64,000 bases of DNA from Methanobacteriota archaeon (GTDB lineage: Archaea; Methanobacteriota; Methanobacteria; Methanobacteriales; Methanobacteriaceae): assembly GCA_023411115.1 (NCBI GenBank), contig JAEYPF010000008.1, positions 1 through 64,000 on the forward strand. Direction: 5' to 3'. Under the pieces are notes generated by a model, which saw only the letters and a program-made list of their open reading frames with translations, had not been told where the DNA came from and searched no databases. Positions within the stretch are counted from its first letter, which is position 1, and each line of letters begins with the position of its first letter. Shown here piece after piece: positions 44,884 through 53,735 of this stretch. The translations under genes and the position numbers were made by a program.

Positions 44884-44903
44884 CTCAAACAAAAGTGTTT
44901 GAG
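44884..44903 (-). terminator. Hairpin between asd and the PAP2 gene
   Basis: CTCAAACA and TGTTTGAG form a perfect 8-bp stem around AAAG, about 80 bases after the asd stop codon. No T-run follows directly, so termination is a guess. Confidence 0.4.
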
Positions 44904-44982
44904 ATGTTTGCAAATCGTGGCTGGAGAAAATGCAAAGTATCTTTGATGATTTTCAAGCAAATAGAAAAAAATGAAATAACAA

Positions 44983-46026
44983 TTACATTATTTCAGAAAT
45001 CAGTTCTGCATTTAAAATAGAAGCACCAGCGGCACCTCTTATAGTATTATGTCCAACAAGAACATACCTAATACTATTATCAAATGCTGCATCTTTCCGT
45101 ATTCTTCCAACAGTGACAGCCATACCGTTATCTGTATTTCTGTCCATCCTTGGCTGTGGTCTGTTTTCCTCTTCCCTGATTACAATTGGGCTTTTCGGTG
45201 CAGAAAACAGATCTAGTTTTTGTGGAAGACCTTTAAATTCATTGAAAGATTTTTTTACATCATCAACTTCAAGATCATCTTCCATTTCAATGAAAACGGC
45301 TTCTGTATGACCATCAACAACTGCTACTCGGTGGCATGATGTACTCACACCAAATGATGCTGGATTTACTGTTTCCCCATCAAATTCACCAAGTAGATGA
45401 AGGGTTTCAGTTTCCATTTTTTCTTCTTCGCCCCCAATAAACGGCACGAGATTATCTACTATTGCCATTGATGGAACTCCATTATATCCAGCGCCTGAAA
45501 CAGCCTGCATTGTGGAAACATAAACTCTTCTTATATTGTACTGGTCATAAAGCGGTTTTAATGTGATAGTTAAAGCAATAGTTGAACAATTAGGATTTGT
45601 TACAATGAATCCATCCCATCCCCTGTTTTTTTGCTGAAGCTCTATCATATCAAGATGTTCTGGATTAACTTCAGGAATTACGAGGGGAACGTCGGGTTCC
45701 ATTCTCATTGCACTTGCATTTGAAGCTACAACACATGATCTGGCAAATTTTGGTTCCACAATTGCTGCAGTATCTGCTGGAAGTGCAGAAAATACAATAT
45801 CCACATCTTTAGTTTCCTTAGGGTCTGTATCTACCACAACTATATCCTTAACACTTTCAGGTATCTTACTGTCAAGATACCATGTTGCGGCGTCTTTATA
45901 TCTTTTTCCTGCTGATCTTGCAGATGCTGTTAGGGCAGTAATTTCGAACTTTGGATGATCTGCCAAAAGTTCAATGAATCTCTGCCCAACCATTCCAGTT
46001 GCTCCGAGAATACCTACATTTACCAT
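44983..46026 (-). CDS. asd: Aspartate-semialdehyde dehydrogenase
   Basis: Reduces aspartyl phosphate to aspartate semialdehyde with NADPH, the branch compound for lysine/diaminopimelate, threonine and methionine. Features: GILGATGMVGQRF near the N-terminus, catalytic Cys in VTNPNCSTIA (about 150), SGAGYNGVPS, and His/Arg motifs in STSCHRVAVVDGHTE. The ATG at 46044 is in frame but ATG at 46026 follows AGGTGATTAT and gives the usual N-terminus. It is the last gene of the lysine-pathway run. Confidence 0.96.
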   Translation of the reverse strand: MVNVGILGATGMVGQRFIELLADHPKFEITALTASARSAGKRYKDAATWYLDSKIPESVKDIVVVDTDPKETKDVDIVFSALPADTAAIVEPKFARSCVVASNASAMRMEPDVPLVIPEVNPEHLDMIELQQKNRGWDGFIVTNPNCSTIALTITLKPLYDQYNIRRVYVSTMQAVSGAGYNGVPSMAIVDNLVPFIGGEEEKMETETLHLLGEFDGETVNPASFGVSTSCHRVAVVDGHTEAVFIEMEDDLEVDDVKKSFNEFKGLPQKLDLFSAPKSPIVIREEENRPQPRMDRNTDNGMAVTVGRIRKDAAFDNSIRYVLVGHNTIRGAAGASILNAELISEIM

Positions 46027-46175
46027 ATAATCACCTATAATCATAGATTTGTATAAAATATTATAGCAAGCAATTAGATGTTTTAACTATCCAATTTCCA
46101 TCACATTTACGTGCTTTAAATTAATTTATTTAATCTATTTAATATGTCTATTGAGTTACGTTATTTACTATAAAT

Positions 46176-47333
46176 TTATGCACCTAATAATATTATTTTT
46201 CCATCATGCTTTTGAAGTCCTAACCGTAATTCTCCCTCATAAACCTTTGTATAGCCATTTACTATCTCTATCCTTGTACCACTCTTAATTTTCTCAAGAG
46301 GGACAACATTATCCCATAGTTCTAAAATTACATCTCCAGTGCTATCTTTAATCTTAATCAGTGTTAAAACCTTTGTGCCATACCTGGTTTCCATTTCAAT
46401 TATTTCTTCAATGTCTATAACTTCTCCCCTTATTTTAATTTGACTGAGTCCCATTTTTAAATTATTTATATTAGTATCCCTATCAATTTTTGAGAATTCT
46501 TTTACCGTAAATTCACCGTGACCGTCCATTTTATAAAGTTTACCTGAAACTCTGACTTCTTCTCCAATTTTAGATGAGTCTAAATCAGTACTACTTCTCA
46601 AAACTTTTACGGCAATATCTTTCCTTGTTTTTCCCAGAATATAGGCTTTCTTATCATCCAGATAAGCTAAAACTCCATTAAATTTTACATTGCCATCATC
46701 TGAAATACGGATTTTTTCCCTATTAACTATTTTATCAAAATCTTTTTTATATCTTTGAAATATTCCAAATAAATGGTGGGATTTACAGGATAATACATAC
46801 TCATCATCAATATATTCTTTTGAAGCCTTATGACTCCATAATTTAACAAAAAATCCTACTCCGCCGTTTACAGCTTTTACATCATTTGTATAAATGTTGG
46901 CCTCAATCTGAGGTTTTCCCTCATAGTCTCTAGATGATCCCAGTCCACTTCCTGTTAGATTTGAAGATCCAACTATCATCTCGTTATCATCTACAATTAT
47001 CATCTTTGCATGGATACTGTTGTTATATTTTATATATATATTGTCCCCAAAAATACTTTTCCATCTCTCAATATCATCTAATTGCTGTAATCGACGAAAA
47101 ACATCCTCTTTTTCGAGTTTAGTAATTAGATATACCTCTATGTCTTCATTACCTGACAATGCATTTTCAAAGGGAATGATAAATTCTTCACCTAGCGTAA
47201 TCCATGGATATGTTATGTAGATATGATGTCGTGCGCGACTTATCATCTCATGAATTTTCCTTAAAGCAGACCGATCTTCCTTTAAGAAAGTTGGAACAAA
47301 TTCAGTTACTGCTTCGCGTTTCTTAAAAAGCAT
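46176..47333 (-). CDS. Phospholipase-D-like nuclease fused to OB-fold domains
   Basis: Residues about 15-175 form a PLD-superfamily domain with one HxKxxxxD motif (IHAKMIIVDDNEMIVGSSNLTGSG). Residues about 215-285 and 290-385 look like OB-folds; the second (GEVIDIEEIIEMETRYGT, DSTGDVILELWDN) resembles RPA/single-strand-binding proteins. One HKD motif suggests a dimeric nuclease. The fusion points to DNA repair or defence. It sits between dapB and asd, an unexpected place. The start follows GGGGGATAC. Confidence 0.82.
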   Translation of the reverse strand: MLFKKREAVTEFVPTFLKEDRSALRKIHEMISRARHHIYITYPWITLGEEFIIPFENALSGNEDIEVYLITKLEKEDVFRRLQQLDDIERWKSIFGDNIYIKYNNSIHAKMIIVDDNEMIVGSSNLTGSGLGSSRDYEGKPQIEANIYTNDVKAVNGGVGFFVKLWSHKASKEYIDDEYVLSCKSHHLFGIFQRYKKDFDKIVNREKIRISDDGNVKFNGVLAYLDDKKAYILGKTRKDIAVKVLRSSTDLDSSKIGEEVRVSGKLYKMDGHGEFTVKEFSKIDRDTNINNLKMGLSQIKIRGEVIDIEEIIEMETRYGTKVLTLIKIKDSTGDVILELWDNVVPLEKIKSGTRIEIVNGYTKVYEGELRLGLQKHDGKIILLGA

Positions 47334-47382
47334 GTATCCCCCGTAAAAATAGAAATATTATTATTGAAAGGCAAGTAGTAAT

Positions 47383-48204
47383 TTATTTTAAGCCTAGAAC
47401 ATCTCCCATATCACTTATTTTTCCTTCAGGAGCTCCTATAACGTATCTCACTGCTTTAATTACTCCACTTACAAATGCTTGCCTACTGTGCGCTCTGTGG
47501 ACAATTTCTAACCTTTCACCATCACCAGCAAATAGCACCGTATGATCTCCAACAATGTCCCCTCCACGAACTGCATGTATTCCTATTTCTTCTTCAGTTC
47601 GTGCGCCAACAATCCCTTGCCTGCCATAAACACATGATTCATCTTTATTTCTTCCAAGTGCATCTGCTATGATTTCATAAGCTTTAACGGCAGTTCCTGA
47701 TGGAGCATCCGCTTTATGCTTGTGGTGAGCCTCTATTATTTCAATATCATAATCGTTAAGAATCTTCGCGAGGTCTTGTATAATTTTAAAGAATACGTTC
47801 ACACCCACAGCCATGTTAGGAGCAATAACAGCTTTTATCTTATTTTCTTTGATAGAATCTTTTATTAATGCCATTTGCTCATCTGAAAACCCAGTTGTAC
47901 CTACAACTACGTTAACCCCGCACTCAGCTGAAGTTTTGATTGTATTGACTGCCGCATTTGCTATAGTAAAGTCAACAAGTACATCGGGCTTCTTATCCTT
48001 TAAAACCTCAGCAAGTTTTTGAGCACCGTTTACTGGAACGTCCATATTTCCTACACCTATTACTTCACCTACATCCTTTCCCTCTAAAGGAGTATTTGGT
48101 GCTTCTATTGCTGCTACAACTTTCATATCGTCCTGTTCAAGTATGGTCTTAATTATTTTAGAACCCATTCTTCCGCCTGCGCCTGTTACAGCCACTCCAA
48201 TCAT
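47383..48204 (-). CDS. dapB: 4-Hydroxy-tetrahydrodipicolinate reductase
   Basis: Second step of the diaminopimelate branch, reducing the dapA product with NAD(P)H. The Rossmann motif VAVTGAGGRMGSKI, the catalytic EAHHKHKADAPSGTA (about 155) and the C-terminal HRAHSRQAFVSGVI are all present. Length about 273 is normal. The ATG at 48219 overlaps the ribosome binding region; ATG at 48204, after GGAGATTGATAAA, is preferred. It lies directly downstream of dapA on the same strand. Confidence 0.96.
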   Translation of the reverse strand: MIGVAVTGAGGRMGSKIIKTILEQDDMKVVAAIEAPNTPLEGKDVGEVIGVGNMDVPVNGAQKLAEVLKDKKPDVLVDFTIANAAVNTIKTSAECGVNVVVGTTGFSDEQMALIKDSIKENKIKAVIAPNMAVGVNVFFKIIQDLAKILNDYDIEIIEAHHKHKADAPSGTAVKAYEIIADALGRNKDESCVYGRQGIVGARTEEEIGIHAVRGGDIVGDHTVLFAGDGERLEIVHRAHSRQAFVSGVIKAVRYVIGAPEGKISDMGDVLGLK

Positions 48205-48276
48205 TTTATCAATCTCCATGTTTAAAACATAAAAAAATAAATTAAATAAATATTATTCAACTAAAAGCACTAAAAT

Positions 48277-49170
48277 TTAAATTAAATCAAGATTCTCAAG
48301 CACTTCTTTTAATCTGGCCTTACTTTCCTCTTTTAAAGGTGCAAGGGGCATTCTTACATGTCCTGCTGGTCTTCCCATCAAATTCAAAGCTGTTTTTGCT
48401 GGGACAGGGTTAGTTTCAATGAATAGAACTTTCATGAGATCATAAAGTTCATAGTGTGCTTTAAATGCTGATTCAAAGTCACCTTCCAGTGCATAATTAA
48501 CTAACTGACTCATACGTGCCGGATCGACATTACCAACAACACTTATGACTCCTTTTGCGCCCATTGCAATCATAGGAAGTGTAAGATCATCATTTCCAGA
48601 TAAGATTATGAATTTATCAGTTTTTCCTATCTCATCAATTTTTTTAACTATTTTAGATACTTTATCCAGATCAGGGTTTGCTTCTTTTATAGCAACAATA
48701 TTATCAAGTTCTGCGACTTTTCCAATAGTATCAACGTCTATATCAGTACCAGTTCTTGATGGTACATTATAAACTACAATAGGAATATTTGAAGATTCTG
48801 TAAGTAATTTATAGTGCTCATAAAGACCATGTGGCTGCGGCTTATTGTAATAAGGTGTTATAACAAGTGCAGCATCTGCTCCTGTGTCTTCAGCATGTTT
48901 TACAAGCCCAAGAGCTTCCTTAGACGAATTACTACCCGCACCAGCGATGGTTGTAACTCTACCATTAACTTCATCGATTAGAATATCAACCAGCTTTCTG
49001 TGCTCGTCATGAGTTATTGTAGCCGATTCTCCTGTCGTTCCTGCGGCTAATATCCCACTAACGCCTTTTTCTATCAAATAATTTATGTTTTCACGGATTC
49101 CTTCTTCATCTATCCCATCATTTTTCGTGTATGGAGTCACCATAGCCACGGTCGTACCTTCAAATTTCAT
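48277..49170 (-). CDS. dapA: 4-Hydroxy-tetrahydrodipicolinate synthase
   Basis: Condenses pyruvate with aspartate semialdehyde. TIM-barrel with AAGTTGESATI near residue 40, the catalytic Tyr in VVYNVPSRTG (about 132) and the Schiff-base Lys in IVAIKEANPDLDK (about 160). Length 297 is standard. Its start overlaps the aspartate kinase stop in ATGA, so the two are translationally coupled. Confidence 0.97.
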   Translation of the reverse strand: MKFEGTTVAMVTPYTKNDGIDEEGIRENINYLIEKGVSGILAAGTTGESATITHDEHRKLVDILIDEVNGRVTTIAGAGSNSSKEALGLVKHAEDTGADAALVITPYYNKPQPHGLYEHYKLLTESSNIPIVVYNVPSRTGTDIDVDTIGKVAELDNIVAIKEANPDLDKVSKIVKKIDEIGKTDKFIILSGNDDLTLPMIAMGAKGVISVVGNVDPARMSQLVNYALEGDFESAFKAHYELYDLMKVLFIETNPVPAKTALNLMGRPAGHVRMPLAPLKEESKARLKEVLENLDLI

Positions 49171-50387
49171 TTTAAGACACCTTTTACAAGTTCATAAGCC
49201 TTTCTACCATCATCCCAATCTACAAAGAGGACGACAGAAGTTTGACTTGAAGAAATTTCAACAATATTTATCTTACTTTTTTGTAAAGGTTCAGTTATTT
49301 CGGTTATTACGCCAGGAGTATCTATAAAATCCTGACTTGCAACAGTTATCATTGCTATTTCTCTCCCAAGGGAAAGAGAACTTAAATCATCGCTTTCCAC
49401 AACAACATCATGAAGAATTTCATGGGCATGTTCTGAATCTGCCTTATTTATAAATACAGTTACTGAATTTTGACCTGTAGAGATGCCGTATATGTTGATT
49501 TTATGTTCAGCAAGGGTATCTGTAATCTTTGCCAGAACACCTGATTTTGTTAAGATTTCTTCACCAACAACAGCGATAACAGATATAGGTTCATTATTAA
49601 AGCTAGCGCTTTTAATCATTTCATTATTCGAAGGACCCATAATTTCTGTTCCTGGAGCAGAAAGATCTTCATTTTCATATCCAATTATTTTGGCATCTAT
49701 TTTAGGATCTTTGTATTTAAGAGCATGAGGATGTAACACCTGGGCTCCATGTGTTGCAAGATCCCTCATTTCTTCAACAGATATTTTATCAAGTTTTTTT
49801 GCCGAAAGAAGTTTGTTTGGATCGGTGGACATTACTCCATCCACATCGGTTACTATGATAACTTCTTCAGCGTTAAGGCAGTGGCCCAGCAAGAATGCTG
49901 TTATATCACTTCCTCCACGCCCTAATGTTGTAATATTTCCTGATTCATCTTTTCCAAGGAAACCGCAGACTACTGGAATTATTCCTTCGTCCACCATCTT
50001 TTTAATTTCACTTGATTTTTTTTCTGTTGCTTCAAAGTTAACTTTTGCACTTAAAAAATTATTATCAGTAATTACGGGCCAAGCATCTGTATAAGGATCT
50101 ACATATTCGGATTTAACGCCCAGTGATTCTATAGTTGATGAAAATATCCTGACACTGGTCATTTCACCCATGGAAAAAACTTCGGCAAGCTGCTTGTCTG
50201 TTATGGATTTTCCCATAGCACTGTCTACAACTTCTAAAAACTCATCTGTCGTTTTATTTATTGCAGATACAACAACTACCATTTTTTTGCCCTTCATGTA
50301 CTCGTTCACAACTGATTGGGCTGCTTTTCTGATTCTATCTCCATTTCCAACGGATGTTCCTCCGAACTTGGCCACTATAATTCCCAT
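49167..50387 (-). CDS. lysC: Aspartate kinase
   Basis: Phosphorylates aspartate, the entry step for lysine/diaminopimelate, threonine and methionine. The kinase domain (about 1-260) carries KFGGTSVGNGDRIR, TLGRGGSDITAFLLG and VDGVMSTDPN. Two ACT domains follow (about 270-405: ILTKSGVLAKITDTLAEHKI and IDTPGVITEITEPLQKSKI), which usually give feedback inhibition by lysine or threonine. It starts after GGTGACGATTA and is coupled to dapA. Confidence 0.96.
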   Translation of the reverse strand: MGIIVAKFGGTSVGNGDRIRKAAQSVVNEYMKGKKMVVVVSAINKTTDEFLEVVDSAMGKSITDKQLAEVFSMGEMTSVRIFSSTIESLGVKSEYVDPYTDAWPVITDNNFLSAKVNFEATEKKSSEIKKMVDEGIIPVVCGFLGKDESGNITTLGRGGSDITAFLLGHCLNAEEVIIVTDVDGVMSTDPNKLLSAKKLDKISVEEMRDLATHGAQVLHPHALKYKDPKIDAKIIGYENEDLSAPGTEIMGPSNNEMIKSASFNNEPISVIAVVGEEILTKSGVLAKITDTLAEHKINIYGISTGQNSVTVFINKADSEHAHEILHDVVVESDDLSSLSLGREIAMITVASQDFIDTPGVITEITEPLQKSKINIVEISSSQTSVVLFVDWDDGRKAYELVKGVLK

Positions 50388-50404
50388 TAATCGTCACCTG
50401 AATT

Positions 50405-50596
50405 CTATTGAGATCCCTGTCTTACGAGTCTGGTTACGTATCCAGCAATTTTGTTTCTAAGATGTTTTGTACTTACGGTAGAAAATTCTTCAACTAATTT
50501 TTTATTTTCATCAAAATCTGTGGTGAATCTTCCCTCATATGTTTCTACTAATTCTTTTGCGGTTCTTTTTACGAATGATGTTCTTATGTTACCCAT
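50405..50596 (-). CDS. Ribosomal protein S17e
   Basis: Small-subunit ribosomal protein shared by archaea and eukaryotes. The 63 residues show the family pattern: MGNIRTSFVKRTAKELVE, FTTDFDENKKLVEEF and STKHLRNKIAGYVTRLV. It overlaps the end of the chorismate mutase gene by 8 bases and lies 17 bases before aspartate kinase, so it is part of the biosynthetic operon. Confidence 0.95.
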   Translation of the reverse strand: MGNIRTSFVKRTAKELVETYEGRFTTDFDENKKLVEEFSTVSTKHLRNKIAGYVTRLVRQGSQ

Positions 50597-50894
50597 TAGT
50601 CTCCCTCCTAAGTATTTTTTCTTGTTCTTTTTTGTTTAAATCTGTCAAAATTTTCATTATTTTTTTAATGCAGGTTTCATCTATTTCTTTTTCATCTGCT
50701 ATTTCTTTTATTTTATCTTGAATATAATCTTCTCTTTTTTTATCCTCTATCTCCATACCAAGAACTATTTTTGCATTGACAATATCTCTGGCAAGAGATG
50801 TTCTTTCTTTTATAAGATGTATAATTTCTTCATCTATTTTATCTATTGCGTCCCTCGATTCTTGAAGAACTTTTAAAGCTTCTGCACTGTCCAC
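50589..50894 (-). CDS. Chorismate mutase, AroQ type
   Basis: Converts chorismate to prephenate for phenylalanine and tyrosine. The 101-residue all-helical protein has the AroQ pattern: SRDAIDKIDEEIIHLIKERTSLARDIVNAK, with the catalytic Arg and Lys of helix one visible (residues about 14, 31 and 42), and a charged second half. There is no fused dehydratase or dehydrogenase. The start is GTG after AAGGTGAAGACAA. It follows shikimate kinase by 36 bases. Confidence 0.9.
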   Translation of the reverse strand: MDSAEALKVLQESRDAIDKIDEEIIHLIKERTSLARDIVNAKIVLGMEIEDKKREDYIQDKIKEIADEKEIDETCIKKIMKILTDLNKKEQEKILRRETNG

Positions 50895-50930
50895 TTGTCT
50901 TCACCTTCAACATTAATAAAAAAATGAGGA

Positions 50931-51800
50931 CTAATTACCTTTAATTATCTTTGTACCTTCATTATCAACTTCAGTATGTATGATATTTCCTTCATATGAT
51001 TTCCATATATCTAAAACATTATCTAGATCATCATTATCAACTATAGCTACAAATGAAGGCCCTGTACCCGACAATCCAGCTGCAATTGCACCAGCACTTA
51101 ATGCATCGAGGGCGATGTTGGGATTAAATTCAAGAGCTGCACAATATAAAAGTCCATTTAAAGTTAGAGCTTTATAAATATCACCTTTTAAAGCCTGCTC
51201 AAAAGCAAGTTTGACATAAGGTGAAATAAGTTTCATCTTCAAAACATCAGATTGTGCAGTAAGTGATTTTTTATCTGGCATATATATTAATATGTTTTGC
51301 TCTTCCATTCTCTGTTTTTTCAAAATTTTTCGATTTACATTGTCTGTTACAGTCAATCCTCCAAAAAATGAGGCACTGGCATCGTCAAATGCACCTGTAA
51401 TAGTTACACCAGCTTCCAATGAAGCATCTATAGCTAAATTTAATATTTCAAAATCATCTATATTTGAATCTAGACCATATTCATTCGATAAAGCTAAAAC
51501 TGTAGCTTGAGTAATTGCATTTGATGTTGCACTGCTACTTGAAAGTCCTGACGCAACTGGAAGATCAGAATATGTTTTTACTTTAACTCCAGTATCGATA
51601 TCAAGCCTCTGGAGAACCTTTTTTACACATAACTCCATTAAACCTGTATCAACGTCTTTATCCGACTCACATATTATTTTTGATGACTTTAATTCCACTT
51701 CTGCAGTCACATGGCGTCCAATACCAAATGCAGAACCACATCCTGTGGCTATTGCATTTATAACTGTTGCAGAACCTGGCGATTTAACAACTGTTTTCAA
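50931..51800 (-). CDS. Shikimate kinase, archaeal GHMP type
   Basis: Phosphorylates shikimate; archaea use a GHMP-superfamily enzyme unrelated to bacterial AroK. Visible are SPGSATVINAIATGCGSAFGIG at the N-terminus, the GHMP ATP-binding motif DLPVASGLSSSSATSNA and the C-terminal AAGLSGTGPSFVAIVD. Frames opening at 51824 would add eight residues; the TTG at 51800 follows AAAGGTGAT and gives the family N-terminus. It is the first gene of the run that ends in asd. Confidence 0.92.
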   Translation of the reverse strand: MKTVVKSPGSATVINAIATGCGSAFGIGRHVTAEVELKSSKIICESDKDVDTGLMELCVKKVLQRLDIDTGVKVKTYSDLPVASGLSSSSATSNAITQATVLALSNEYGLDSNIDDFEILNLAIDASLEAGVTITGAFDDASASFFGGLTVTDNVNRKILKKQRMEEQNILIYMPDKKSLTAQSDVLKMKLISPYVKLAFEQALKGDIYKALTLNGLLYCAALEFNPNIALDALSAGAIAAGLSGTGPSFVAIVDNDDLDNVLDIWKSYEGNIIHTEVDNEGTKIIKGN

Positions 51801-52205
51801 TATATCACCTTTAGGTGTTATCAATCTTCATAAATAGATAATAAGAGTATGAATGTGTACATTTATAACTTTTAATATTTAAACGAAAGCAAAAATTCGT
51901 TAAATTTTGACAAACGAATAATTCAAATCAATGATATTAACTAAAATATAGAATAAAATATGAATTGAGGATCATATATACTAACTCTTTTAAATCAATT
52001 GAAGACTTCCTTGATCCATAAATCAAATTTAACCATTTATGGAAAAATATTAAGGCTACCAAGTGAAAAGATTAAATTCAACATGTTTTTACCCTCAATG
52101 ACTTGTGGTTAAATTTAAATTCTAAAAAATCCATATAAATATTTTATTAAAAATAAATAACTAATATATATTGAATAAAAATCTGAACATAATGGAGGTT
52201 AAATA
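51801..52205. other. Intergenic region between divergent genes
   Basis: About 400 AT-rich bases separate shikimate kinase and the glutaredoxin-like gene. A TATA-like CATATAAATATTTT lies at about 52131-52144. I see no gene or strong hairpin. Confidence 0.45.
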
Positions 52206-52469
52206 ATGGCTGTTAAAATCGAAGTATTTACATCTCCTTCATGCCCATACTGTCCTATGGCCATAGAAGTTGTTGACGCAGTAAAAAAAGAAATGCAAGA
52301 TGATATAGAAGTTGAAAAAATTGATATAATGCAAAATCGTGAAAAAGCAATTGAATATGGTCTAATGGCAGTTCCAGCAGTTGCTATAAACGGTACTGTA
52401 AAATTTGTAGGGGCTCCTGAAAAAGACGAGCTCGAAAAAGCTATTAAAGAAGAAATGCAAGCAAGTTAA
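52206..52469 (+). CDS. Glutaredoxin/thioredoxin-like protein
   Basis: Small redox protein of 87 residues. The active site is SPSCPYCPMA (CPYC, residues about 12-15) and the cis-Pro loop is MAVPAVAINGTVKF. It belongs to the archaeal glutaredoxin-like family that reduces disulfides. The start follows GGAGGTTAAATA. It lies 11 bases before cbiD. Confidence 0.93.
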   Translation: MAVKIEVFTSPSCPYCPMAIEVVDAVKKEMQDDIEVEKIDIMQNREKAIEYGLMAVPAVAINGTVKFVGAPEKDELEKAIKEEMQAS

Positions 52470-52479
52470 TTTTAGAAAA

Positions 52480-53592
52480 ATGGAAATCCACAGTGAACCT
52501 CGCAGTAGCGAGTCTAAATACAAAAATACAGGGGAAAAAAATGATAAAAACTCCCCTTATGGGATTACAACTGGAAGCGCCGCAACTGGAGCAGCTCTTG
52601 CAGCCTTTCTGGCCATAAATAATGATGAGATATCATGCATAAATATTAAAACTCCTTTTGGAATCCTTAAAATTCTTGTAAATTGTTCTAAAAAACTTAA
52701 TTCTGATTCTGGAATGGCATGTGTAATAAAAATGCCTTATAACGATCCTGACGTTACCAAAAATCTTAAAATATGTGCCCAAGTCAAGGTAACTGAAAAC
52801 AATGCAATAGAAATTAAAGGCGGAAAAGGCGTTGGTAAGGTAACAAAGCCAGGTCTACAGGTTCCAGTCGGAGAATACGCTATTAACCCTGTTCCAAGGC
52901 AGATGATAAAATCTAACCTCCAGAAAGCGCTTCCTGAAGGAAAAGGAGCCGAAGTTACAATATTTGTACCAGAGGGAGAAGAAATTGCAAAAAAGACCAT
53001 GAACTCTCGTCTTGGTATAACAGGAGGCATTTCAATTCTTGGAACAACTGGAATTGCACGACCAATGTCATCTAAAGCATATAAAGAATCACTGGCATGC
53101 CAGATTGATGTTGCAGTAGCTGAAGGATATGAAGATCTTATTTTTGTGCCTGGTAACATTGGAGAACGTCTTGCACTTCAAATTTTAGACGTCCATAAAG
53201 ACCAGATAATTCAGATGAGCAATTTTGTAGGTTATATGCTGAATAAAGCCCAAGAGAAAGGTGTCCGCAAAATCACGTTATTTGGACATGCCGGTAAACT
53301 CATTAAAATTGCTGCAGGGATATTTAATACCAAAAACAGTGTTGCCGATGGGAGAAGAGAAATAATAGCAGCATACTGTGGGTTATTGGGCATTGATAAA
53401 GAGATAATACAGTCTATTTTTAAATCTAAAACCACGGAAGATATGATAGATATCCTCGATAAAGAAAATATGACCTTCCATGTATTTGATCTGATAGGAA
53501 AATCTATAAAAGAGAGATGCCAGGAAAAGTATAGATTAGATTTTGATGTAATTATTGTTAGAATGGATGGTAAAGTTTTAAATAAGGCATAA
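52480..53592 (+). CDS. cbiD: Cobalt-precorrin-5B C1-methyltransferase
   Basis: Methylates C1 of cobalt-precorrin-5B in the anaerobic cobamide pathway, needed for methyltransfer corrinoids in methanogenesis. Family marks: YGITTGSAATGAALAA near residue 30, KGVGKVTKPGLQVPVGEYAINPVPRQM (key residues GKVTKPGL, NPVPR), and FGHAGKLIKIAAG near 265. The start has no clear ribosome binding site but follows the preceding gene closely. A degraded copy of its last 48 bases lies 100 bases downstream. Confidence 0.95.
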   Translation: MEIHSEPRSSESKYKNTGEKNDKNSPYGITTGSAATGAALAAFLAINNDEISCINIKTPFGILKILVNCSKKLNSDSGMACVIKMPYNDPDVTKNLKICAQVKVTENNAIEIKGGKGVGKVTKPGLQVPVGEYAINPVPRQMIKSNLQKALPEGKGAEVTIFVPEGEEIAKKTMNSRLGITGGISILGTTGIARPMSSKAYKESLACQIDVAVAEGYEDLIFVPGNIGERLALQILDVHKDQIIQMSNFVGYMLNKAQEKGVRKITLFGHAGKLIKIAAGIFNTKNSVADGRREIIAAYCGLLGIDKEIIQSIFKSKTTEDMIDILDKENMTFHVFDLIGKSIKERCQEKYRLDFDVIIVRMDGKVLNKA

Positions 53593-53647
53593 TTACCTTT
53601 AAAACATAATTATAAAAAGATAGAGTAGAAACGTATAAATAAATTGT

Positions 53648-53695
53648 GTAATTATTGTCACGATGAATGGTAGAATTTTAAACAAGTCATAATTA
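53648..53695 (+). pseudogene. Remnant copy of the cbiD 3' end
   Basis: These 48 bases match 53548-53595, the last codons of cbiD, exactly 100 bases downstream. In frame they read VIIVTMNGRILNKS-stop against VIIVRMDGKVLNKA-stop. The changes are conservative at protein level, so the remnant was once coding sequence. Confidence 0.65.
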
Positions 53696-53735
53696 TATAC
53701 ATAAATAAGTTTTATTTTGATTTAAGGTGAAAAAA

